Made by a program: the position numbers and the translations under genes
Notes under the pieces: generated by a model
What the model was told of the DNA's origin: nothing
The model's input: the letters and a program-made list of their open reading frames with translations, nothing else
Databases searched by the model: none
Part shown: one piece after another, positions 11,418 to 22,600 of the stretch
Layout of the letters: the number at the start of each line of letters is the position of its first letter
How positions within the stretch are numbered: the first letter of the stretch is position 1
Assembly (NCBI RefSeq): GCF_037042905.1
Contig: NC_087259.1
Location: 23,351,001 to 23,415,000, forward strand
Source of the DNA: Lytechinus pictus
Lineage: Eukaryota > Echinodermata > Echinoidea > Temnopleuroida > Toxopneustidae
Reading direction: 5' to 3'
Length of the DNA: 64,000 nt

Positions 11418-12052
11418 TAGGACTTGTGCTGGTGCTTTGCACAACGCTTCACCACAGCAACTATGTCTATGACTCTGGAGAAAAGGGCGAGCTGCCGCAC
11501 CCTCCTCGATTAGCCCTACTGCTTAATTCCCCCTTTGTTTTTTTTTTGGGGGAACAGAGTGCAATAAAGCAAATATTTTTAATGAAGAATGAAATCAGCT
11601 TACCAACTTTGTGAAATAGGCCCTATGAAATTTCGATTCGAAAGAGCCGGTGTCAGTTTCCAACAAAGGATCGTCATGTTTCTTTTGCAGCTTGAGCCAA
11701 CAAATGTGCCAGCCAATCACGTTCTGGTTAGCATTTTCAGTTGATGAACAGAAATTGCTAACACGATTGGCTGGCGCATTCATTGGCTGAAGCTTCAAAA
11801 GAAACATGACAGCAATCGATTGTTGGAAACTCACACCGGCTCTTTCGAATAATAATTTTGGATATTAAATCACACATTTCACGAAGCTGGAAAGCTGATT
11901 ACGATCTTCATTAACAACTTTGCTTTATTGCACTCTGTTTCCTCCAACCAAAAGGGGAATCAAGAAGTAATCAAGGAGGGTGCTGTAGCTCATCCTTTTC
12001 TCCATAAACGATGTAGTTAAGCATTGTGTGAAGCACCAGCACTATGAGTCTA
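11418..12052. mobile_element. Large foldback element with ~300 bp arms
   Basis: GACTTGTGCTGGTGCTTTGC at the left matches the inverse of the right end (GTGAAGCACCAGCACTATGA). The arms continue through AACAGAGTGCAATAAAGCAA, CTTTCGAAT/CGAAAGAG and GTTTCTTTTG/CAAAAGAAAC to a centre near 11735. CAGCCAATCACG and CGATTGGCTGG flank the centre. Confidence 0.8.
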
Positions 12053-12309
12053 TTCGGAGATTTCGGTCTATTGACGGAGGGGATGACACGGAGCCAAACG
12101 TAGTCTCAGCGGAGCATATCCCTGACAGAAATAGACTGATTTTTCGGTCTAGATCTAGACCTACATGACCTAACTATCTTGTAACTAAGTTCTACATCAA
12201 TATGACTATTGATACTGTAGGCCTAGGTCATACGTGATCACGAAAATTGCTTTAAAAAAAAGTAGTTGCCCACCCAACGTGGGAGGGAATTGAGGAATCT
12301 ATTTTCCTT

Positions 12310-12545
12310 TAGGTACACATGTACTGTATGTCTTTTAGTATTACCATATTCCCATTTGCCACATTAGTAAAGAGCTTGTCAGCTGCCTGTAAGAGGGCCT
12401 GGACAATGCTTTCTCCTCTCCGATTCTATTATCCTTTAGGTATGTCTTAAGACCTGCCATATCCCCTCATGCAGCATTATTGAAGAGCTTGCCAGCTGCC
12501 CTTAAGAGGGCCTGGGCATTGCTCTCTCCTTGCCATTGAAATGGC
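12310..12545 (+). repeat. Two-copy ~120 bp tandem duplication
   Basis: CTTTAGGTA...GTCTT, then AAGAGCTTGTCAGCTGCC and AAGAGGGCCTGGACAATGCT, repeat as AAGAGCTTGCCAGCTGCC and AAGAGGGCCTGGGCATTGCT, with spacing of about 120 bp. Short open stretches only; a decayed transposon ORF is possible. Confidence 0.6.
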
Positions 12546-13523
12546 ATAAAGATCTGGGTAGGAGCAGTGCAAGCATTGTCCAACTTTGTAAGGGACTATC
12601 TTGGCCAAGGAATCAAGTGGATGCATCCCACATCTAAACTTGCTGAGTTTTCTGTTGAGCTTCTTAAGATTTTTGCGTCAACTGCTGTATTTTGTGGAGC
12701 ACCTGTCGGTCATGGTGGTGGCAGCACTATTCCTTAACACCTTATCTCCAAGCTGAGTAATGGATGGAGTGATTGATTCCACGTTATCCGAAGCATATCC
12801 CCCTGGTTGTTGCTTCATTCCTGCTAATAAAGTCTCCTTCCTTGTAGACATTTCTTCTTTCTTTCTCCACTTACTTTCTGTCAGGAAGTTAATTTACATT
12901 CTATTTCTACCTTAATACAACATAAAAGACAAATTTGAAACAGGATATTGGAGAACAGTTTGGTAACGGGAGCAGTACTGGCTCTCAAGAATAGAGCTCT
13001 GACTGCATAACCGAGAATGGGCATGTAAGCTCAAGTCTCGAAAATAACGAGAATGCATACAGTGTATGACAAAAGATTGCGTAATGCAGTTTTTTGCTTA
13101 AGTATGCGTTCGATTATGAATATAAATTCCTCTTCGGCTTTATCTGAAAGATTCTCTTTCGTTGTACCGTCTTGATTAAGAGTTTGAGTTTGATTACCCT
13201 TTTCCTGCCACTTGAATTTGACTTGGAGCCTTCATTTCTGTGCCTAGTAGCCACTGAATTGATGTACATGTACATGGGCCTTTCCTTGGAAAATTTATAT
13301 CATATTTCACCTTTCTCTCTTTCCTTTCCTTTTTTTTGTTGTTGCTTTGTCATGATACATGACCATATTTTTCACTCCTGTAGATCTATAAGCATATAGA
13401 TAGTCGACAGGATTGCATAGATAGTTTAAAGTGAATTTTTATTGATATGTGGTTTTTTACCCTGAATGATCTACTAATTCAATGTAGAATTTGTATTTCA
13501 GAATTAGAGGGATCTACTGAATC

Positions 13524-13604
13524 ATGGGTAAGCCAGGAAAGCAGTGCCCTCATTCTACCACCGTAGAGAGATTCTCGCAAGAGCATCTTCAGGGCTTTAA
13601 ACAG
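13524..13604 (+). CDS. USP33: USP33 coding exon 1 (residues 1-27)
   Basis: Starts [10 protein letters not shown] and supplies the first zinc ligands C8 and H10 of the UBP finger. The acceptor ag ends at 13501, so 13502-13523 is 5' UTR. An in-frame TGA at 13518-13520 fixes the ATG. Donor gttagt at 13605, phase 0. Confidence 0.9.
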
Positions 13605-16600
13605 GTTAGTACTATGATTCCTGTCTCTTTTCCTTTATCCCCTTATAAGGGCACTCCAGGAAGGAGAAATGATATGATTTGAATTCATGGAGAAAATCAA
13701 ACATGCATGTGTCACTGAAAGTGTTATCGAAACCAAATTTAAAACAGTCATGGAGTATCTTCTGACACCAAATTTCTCCTTGTACAGATAGCTTTCGAAG
13801 TATCCCCAAACCAATTAACATCTATGTGTGTAGCCTGTGGGAGAGTGTTTAATGAGGGTTACACATATTTGTTTTTTCCAACTGACTTTTATCTTTAGAC
13901 ATTTTTTAAGGAAACCTGTATACCAATTGCCCATTTTCAATTGATGGATCTATATGCAGGAAGCAGACCAGTAATGAATATAAAATCAAAAACTTGAGTC
14001 TTAAAACTAAGCATTAATTTGGGGACCTAGTATTATTGACTGGCAAGTGTGTTGCATGATTCTTGTGCCTTTACTCTATTTTAATCATAAGTTTAAGTTG
14101 TTCTTCTGACAATGCAAGTAATCAAGTATTTTTATTTCATTTTATTAAGGGACGTTGCCGAGACTGCAGTGCCAAAGGACCTAACCTGTGGTTGTGCTTA
14201 GAGGTTAGTATTATGGTAATAATTCCAGGAAATTGTCATATAATGTGTGTTTCCTGGTGGACATAATATCAGACATTCATTGCAAAGAGATTAATTTAAT
14301 GAAATATGTTACATCAGAAGAAGGCAGCAGCAAGATAGTGAAAAAAGAAGAGGAATTGTCAGTTCAGGGTATTATGAATTATAGAATACTAACTTTTCAA
14401 TAATTCTTCATCTTTCTTTATGTACTGCCAGATATGAATGCAATTATTTTTTTAAATCTCTGTAATCGTGGTCACAGAAACGGTATTCTTTGTCCTTTTG
14501 AAATATGTATTGTCTCGGGAGAGACTTAACTATGTTAGATGTTTACAGAATATCAAAATTTGCATGGTTGATGACCATTTATTTTCTCTCATCTGGGTTG
14601 ATCAGGTTGGATGTCGTTATGTTGGGTGTGGAGAATCAGCCAAAGATCACAGTTCTGAGCACTCAAAAGTAAGTCCTTTATCATGTTGAAAAGTCTTGAA
14701 ATATGTGGAATGAGTTGTGAGAAGTGACTTTACATTAGCATTTTAACTTTCATGACTTATCAAGTTGAAATATGAGTTGTTGATTTTTGTCTCACCTGCA
14801 TAGCAGAGTGAGACAATAGGCGCCGCTTTGTCGACGACGGCGGCGGCGGCGTCAACACCAAATCTTAACCTAAGGTTAAGTTTTTGAAATGACAGCATAA
14901 CTTAGAAAGTATATGGACCTAGTTCATAAAACTTGGCCATATGGTTAATCAAGTATGACTAAACATCTTGCCTGAGTTTCAGGTCACATGACCAAGGTCA
15001 AAGGTCATTTAGGGTCAGTGAACTTAGACCATGTTGGGGGAATCAACATCAAAATCTTGACCTAAGGTTAAGTTTTTGAAATGTCATCATAACTTAGAAA
15101 ATATATGGACCTAGTTCATGAAACTTGGACATAAGGTTAATCAAGTATCACTGAACATCCTGCATGGGTTTCACGTCACATGACCAAGGTCAAAGGTCAT
15201 TTAGGGTCAATGAACTTTGGCCGAATTGGGGGTATCTGTTGAATTACCATCATAACTTTAAAAGTTTATGGATCTGATTCATGAAACTTGGACATAATAG
15301 TAATCAAGTATTACTGAACATCCTGTGCAAGTTTCAGGTCACATGATCAAGGTCAAAGATCATTTAAGGTCAATGAACTTTGGCCAAATTGGGGGTATTT
15401 GTTGAATTACCATCATAACTTTGAAAGTATGTTGGTCTAGTTCATAAAACTTGGACATAAAAGTAATCAAGTATCACTGAACATCCTGTGCGCATTTAAG
15501 GTCACATGACCAAGGTCAAAGGTCAATGAACTTTGGTCAAAATGGGGGGTATCTGTTGAATTACCATCATAACTTTGAAAGTTTATGGATCTGACTCGTG
15601 AAACTTGGACATAAGAGTAATCAAGTATCACTGAACATCCTGTGTGAGTTTCAGGTCACATGATCAAGGTCAAAGGTCATGTAAGGTCAATGAACTTTGG
15701 CCATGTTGGGGGTATTTGTTGAATTACCATCATATCTCTGTAAGTGTATTGGTCTAGTTCATAAAACGTGGAAATAAGAGTAACCAAGTATCACTGAACA
15801 TCTTGTGCAAGTTATAGTAGTTTTCAAAGTCAGCACTGCTGCTATATTGAATCGCGTGATGCAGGTGAGACCGCCAGAGGCATTCCACTTGTTTATTTGT
15901 TTCATCTTGAACCACCTTGAAAGTACTCTGCTTAAAGGAGCCACCAAAAATTTCATTAGGAGTAATTATGGACAAGTTATACATGTACTTATATTTTGAT
16001 AATATACTGTGGTATATGTTGTGAAAATTCACAAAGTGAAATTATTTGAGACCCCTATCATTACCAGTGAATGCAAAGCAAAACACAATCACAAACAGAT
16101 TCCAAGATAACAATCTTTGGAGTATTAAAGATTAAATAATTGTTTTTGTATATATTTTTATTGTGTTTGTTGTCGTGTAAGATGAGCATATTCAAGTTTG
16201 TATCATTGATTGATCACTCAGTGTTATCATGTCTAAAAAGAATAAAGTTTACTGTGAGAGCAGCATTTCATGAAACAAATTGTCAGTGACTTTCTACTGA
16301 AATCCTTGCATCTGATTGGCTGAGAAGAAAGATAAGATAAGATAAGATATTTATTCGTCTTTCTTTCTGCACATACACTTGATCTTACAAGTGTGATTTC
16401 ACATTCTACCAATGAAAATCAATTAACCATAAATCGTTCTTACAGTAGAAAAAAAGAAACACAGCAAATAACTAATTACGTATTGAGAGAAAGACAAGGA
16501 GAACCCCTGAAAAAGCAAGGCTTGTAAGGCTAGGGTCTCCTTTGTTTCAAGTACATGACTGAATAGTTTTCCAGTGTGTACATGTAATATCTTTAGAAAT

Positions 16601-19600
16601 ACAAAAGAAACAAAACAACTTAAAAAATGCAACAACAATAAAACAAAAAAGACAAACTAAATCTAATCAATGACAAAAAGCACACACTAAAAAGAATAGA
16701 ATACATTGCTTGAATGTACAATTATGAAGTCTAATAAACTAACAACAATATGATATAATTAAGTGATATATGATGGAAGAAGAAATAAGTATGGATAACA
16801 TGGCATGAAAAAAGGGGAAGATCGTATGTATAATAATAATAGTAAAGTAAAAAAACAAAACATGACAAAGGTAAAAGAAACACAAGAAAAGAATACAAAA
16901 GGAAAAAAAAAAAACATGGGCTGACGCTCTGCAGAAGAAATCAGTTAGACAAGATACAAGATAAATATATATTGATATATCATAACATTCTCCAGTCTTA
17001 TATACAGTTTTTTATAGGCTCCAAAATTAAAAAATAACATAGTATATAAAGGCATATCTTAACCTAGAGCAACTCACAAATAACAATTAAGAAGATAACC
17101 TTTAAGTACATGCTGAAAAGTATAAATGCTTACCGATTTTTTGTGAATTGAGAGAGTTCCAGAACCTGGGTCCTGTATTTACAACTGTCCTAAAAGCAAA
17201 ACTTGTATGTAACTTGGGTAAGTGGAAAGCAGAAGCATTTCGTGTATAATAGTTATGTATGTCACTATTTTTCATTAACATTGTGACCAGAGCTGGTGGC
17301 ATGATGCCTGCATTGTATGCATACATTAGAGTACCAAGTTGAAAATCATAGATATCTTGTAATTTTAGAATTCTATGCTCATAAAAAAGTGGGGTAGTAT
17401 GCGAGCATTAGTTAACATTACAAACAATTCTTAAAACTCTTTTCTGAATCAAGTACACCCTTTCTAGATTGGTTTTAAGAGAATTACCCCATGCAAGAAC
17501 ACTGTAATTGAGATACGGGAGAATTAGTGTTGAATACATGATACAAAGAATATCATTAGAGAAAAAGGATTTCAATTTGTATATTACACCACTATTTTTT
17601 GATAACGTCTTACAAAGATGATTTATATGGGTTTTCCAAATCAGTTTTTCATCTATATGCAACCCCAGAAATTTGGTCGTCTTTACTCTATCTATTAACA
17701 CATCATTAAATATAACATCACCTGGAACTTCTCTAATGGTGTTGCTAAAGAGCATATCATTTGTTTTCTGCAAATTTAGAGATAATTTATTTGCTTGAAT
17801 CCACAAAGTGACTTTCCTCAGTTCACTATTAACTGTTTTTAAAAGGGTCTCAGGATTTCTGTGGGAATAATACAAACTTGAATCATCTGCAAATAAAATG
17901 AACGATAAAATATCAGAGGAATAGTGAAAATCATTAATATACACAATAAATAATAACGGACCAAGGAGGGATCCCTGGGGAACACCACAAGGGACATTCT
18001 GTAAACCTGACTCAGCATCCTTTATCGAGACAAATTGTTTCCTGTCAGCTAAGTAACTCTTGAACCAGTCCAATGCTGTACCCCTGATACCATAATGTGA
18101 TAACTTGCCAATCAAAATATCATGATCTACTGTGTCAAAAGCTTTCGAATAATCAAGAAATATACCAATTGTATGCATCTTTTTGTCTATGGATTGTGAT
18201 ACTTTATCAATAAAATGTAGCAAGGCATGGGTGGTGGTATGTTTCTCGCGAAAGCCAAACTGAAATTTAGAAAATATATTACTCTTGTTGAAAAATTTCA
18301 AAGTTCTAACATAGATCACTTTCTCAAGAATCTTTGAGAATGCAGTCAATAGAGAAATAGGTCTGTAATTATTCAGGCATTGCGGGTCTCCTTTCTTAAA
18401 AATGGGTACGACCTTCGCAATTTTCATGTCAGTAGGAACTTTCCCACATGACATTGATAGATTGAAGACATGAAGTAGAGGTTGAATAATTCCTAAGATA
18501 ATTTCTTTAATTAAGTTGTTAGTAACCCCATCATAACCAGGACTTTTCCCGTTTTTAAGAGATTTCACAATGGTAAGCAGTTCTTCCCGAACTACTGGTA
18601 AGAAAAATAAACTTTTACTATTTTGCTTTTTCATAAAATCTCTGTAAGTCTGCTGAGAAAGTGGCACTGCCCGTGAAAGTTTTGGACCAATGCTGCAAAA
18701 GTAATCGTTAAAGTTGTCTGCTATAATATTCCTTTCTTCCACCACATGACCGTTAATTTCAATACTCTTTACATGATATATCTTTTCCTTTGACTTGAAT
18801 ACTTTCTTAAACACTTTCCAAGTTCCCTTGATATCGTTTCTTGTTGCTTGAAATTGGGTGCGATAATATGATTTCTTTGCAGTACGAAGGACTGAAGTAA
18901 GCGTATTTTTATAATTTACATAACGTTCACGTGAAGATTCGGTACCACGCACTTTATACGAATAATACAGCTTGTTTTTCTTGTTAATGGATCTCAACAA
19001 AGAAGCACTAACCCATGGCATAATAGGAACATTTTTACGATTTCTTCTACTTTGCTTTACAACTGGTACATTTGTATTATACAGAGACATGAATTTTTGT
19101 AAGAACCTTTTAAACAATATGTTCACATCGAAGGAATCTGAGAAAGTCACTGACTGTTTGCTTCTTGAAAAACTCCCTTGAACATTGTTTTGTGCATGCA
19201 GAGTGCTGACCACAAACTGACCATAAATCTTCAATCTCAACGTACCTGGTGCTACGACTGCGATTGCGAGGTCTTTCCCGATGTCCTCATCAAGACGAAG
19301 GCCAGCATGGGTGCAGATCATCCAAGGAGGAAGCAGATCAGCATCCCGGGACCGGAACGCATCACCCATCCTCACCAGCATCATCATCACCATGGCAACA
19401 CTGAGGAGGAGGAGGAGATGGAGCATTCAGGAGCAGCTGCAGCACCAGAATACTACCCTCAGTAAGAAGAATAAAAATGGGGTCGTTTGGTCAACTAAAA
19501 TTGATTTCAAAATCAATTTTCAGATCAGCGGAAGATTAAAAAATCAAAATATGTTTAAAATCATTGGGGAAAAGATTTGAAATGTAATATTCTACATAAA

Positions 19601-22600
19601 CTTGTTAATGGTGATCAATTGTTAATTTAGTATAATATTTGAAAAATTTATGATGTGCCCTTGAAACAGTAGGTGTACTCTTATGGCAGAATGTAATGGG
19701 GGTGTTATCAACTAAGACACATTTTGAAAAATGAAATCATTTAATTTGTTATGAAAAACATCCATGATTAAGCACTATATTGCCCACTTTAGACTAAAGG
19801 CAGCTCTTCTCTGGTGTAGCCTCGCAAACCAGAATGAAAATGATTCAAATTCTGGATGATCATTTTCCATTTTGCTTGCCAGAATCCCCAGTTTCCGTAC
19901 AGTGAATACTCCAGTCACACAGGCCCTGGATGAAATAGCACGAGATGAAACCAAACCAAGAGGTAGGATGATGTTTTCTTCATGGAGTGTTAACCCATTG
20001 ACAACTGAAATACGTAATTCTCATAACTTTGTTCAGGAACTACCAGATTCCTGCTGGCAACAAGTTAATTTGAACTAAAGCTTGTTAAGAACTTTTCCGA
20101 CAAACAACCATTACAACGGTTCCCTTTCTCAAGGCAAATTCTGTGGGACATGAGATGATAACATGCATTTGCCTAGTATTTAATGTGATTTAAAACAGCT
20201 CCCTGCTTCATGATACCCCTTTCAGATAAGTTTTTTTCTTCATCATGGTATTCATGATCCCCATGCTTCATGCATATTTTTAATTCCATCAACCTTTGGA
20301 AAATTACATGACATTTGCTTGTTTCAGTACCTCATGAGTAAGTTAATTGATACAGTTTTGCCTGTAATCTCTAGTTTGAGTTATTAATGGTGTATTATGG
20401 AATAAGTTATATGAGTAAAGTGTAGTTAAAGAGTAAGTTCTAGAGAAAGTTCTAGAAAAAATGATGTGTTGCAGTGTAGTTATTTGCCTGTTTATGAATA
20501 GACCTAATGAGTAAATTATAGAGTAAGTAATAAATATAAATTAGGTTATACAGTGCGTATCAAAAAAAGTTTACACTTAGAAAAAATCCTGTAAAATTAT
20601 ACATTTGTAATATCCTGAAGATTTTTCCACATTTTAATATTGGTACAGATCCATTTAAGCAAATGGCGATATAACTGTCGAAAAATATTTCCGCTTGAGT
20701 GAGCACCATTTACTTTTGAAAAGTTTGTGAAAAATGATTTGCGCAGAACTTTGAAATAGTTATGCGAATAAAAGTAGATCTTAATCATGAAGAACACATG
20801 GAATTTAGCTAGTAAAATTTATTTGAAGATATATTTTACCTTTTTTAACTTGTTTCCTTGCCCAAAACACTTCGAAGAGTGCATTATGCCCCACCCCCCA
20901 CTCCCCCACACACTGAGGCCATCGTGACGTTATTTGCTTTACACTGAGCTGTGATTTACATGAAATGGCTTAGGCTTGATTTTCATTTTGTTAATCATTG
21001 TCAAGCTTGGAAAAAGTGTGGAGAAACAAGTATTAAATGAAAAATGAAATGTAAACCCACTTTAAATGATAAAAACTTAGTGAAAAAATGCTGGAGATGT
21101 CTGATATAAACTTTTGTTCAGATTCAGTTGTCCTCAGATCAAGCTGGCACAAAAAGGGTAAAGGTTGTGCTTACTAAGTGTTGAAATTTCAATTTGGGTG
21201 GCAAAATCCTTGCAAAATGGCTTGAATGTATCCGTTTTATTTCAATTGACTAAAAGTGCAAGGGAAATGTATGAGAAATGTTTCGAAGGTAAGTTTGTTT
21301 TCGCCCTTTCCCCTTGACACAGCGTGAAAACGAGCATTTCTGCACAAACAGATTTCTGCGAGCTTTACAAAAATGGACAGTGCTCACTCAAGTGTAACAT
21401 TCTGTCAAAACTTTTACTTTCAATGGATAGATGAGACCCAAACCCAAGATTATATGTGAAAAGATTACCCACATGTTGTATATTTTTTAATTCCCAGGGC
21501 TTTTTCAAAGTGTAAACTTTTTTTTGATACGCACTGTATAGTTAGTTACAGAATAGATAATGAAAGAGGTGGGTTATGCATGCATATTCCTGTTTTATAT
21601 AATGTAGAGTAATAAGTAACTCATAAATTAAGTTTTAAGTTACAGTTATCGAGTAAGTTGCATGTTTATAGTAAGTAATCAGTAAGTTATGTGACATATT
21701 TTGTCTTTATTATCTAGGCTTGACTGGACTGAGAAATCTTGGAAACACTTGCTACTTGAACGCCGGTATACAGGCTCTTTCAAATTGGTAAGTCTGGATC
21801 ACATGACACAATGATTTGAATAGATCTGATTGGCCATTGGGAGTTTAACCACCTGAATATTGGCTCTGTTCAAACTGTTAAGTCTGGGTCCCATAATTCT
21901 AATACTGGAGGGGGGTATAATGCCCCCCTTCACATTTTTGGGGGTAAATATCTGCAATATTTGAAGAATGTGCTGCATCGTTTTATGGCTTTATTCTTTT
22001 AAGTCTCAGAACTTATGAGGCCAAAAAGGCGATGCCTGGGTACAAGGGCTACAAAATTATGAAACACTTGTTCATTGTGTTCATGTAAATGTATCTCGGA
22101 CCCAAAATTAGGAAAAATTATTTTGTAAAAGTCATCTGGCTTTTTTTATTCCTTGCAGCGTACTTTGCATGAGTACAAAGGGGGGGTAACTTTTGAGGCC
22201 AAAAAGGTGACGCCCAGGTAGAAGCGTTACAAAATTATGAAACACTATGTTCACGTAAATGCATCTCGGACTCAAAATTATCAAAAATCATTTTGTTAAA
22301 GTCATCTGGCTTTTTTTATTCGTTACAGCCTACTTTGCATGAGTACAAATGAAATCTTACATTAAACCAACAATTTTAGCCAGCATTGATTTAGATATCT
22401 GATAATGCACAGCGAGCAAGGCAGCTATACTCAGCCAGGTTTCACCATTTGTATGTGTCCATGTCTTTCCTGTCTCCTTTTCTTTAAATTTGCCAAATAT
22501 ATTGTGAGTCGTAGGGGGAAGGATGTACCTCATGCCCTGCTAGCTTGTCCCCTTGTTAGATGTTGCATTTTCATTTGGATCGAGATGGGTACAGAAGCTG

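Noticed and set aside
15754..16032. Minus-strand frame with a near-identical peptide at 42858-43052
   Set aside because: The shared peptide comes from the conserved tail of the DR1 element, not from a gene family.
19186..19426. N-terminal extension of the LINE reverse transcriptase frame
   Set aside because: This part is the antisense of USP33 exon 4; the plus strand carries the conserved zinc-finger residues and splice sites, so the fusion is accidental.
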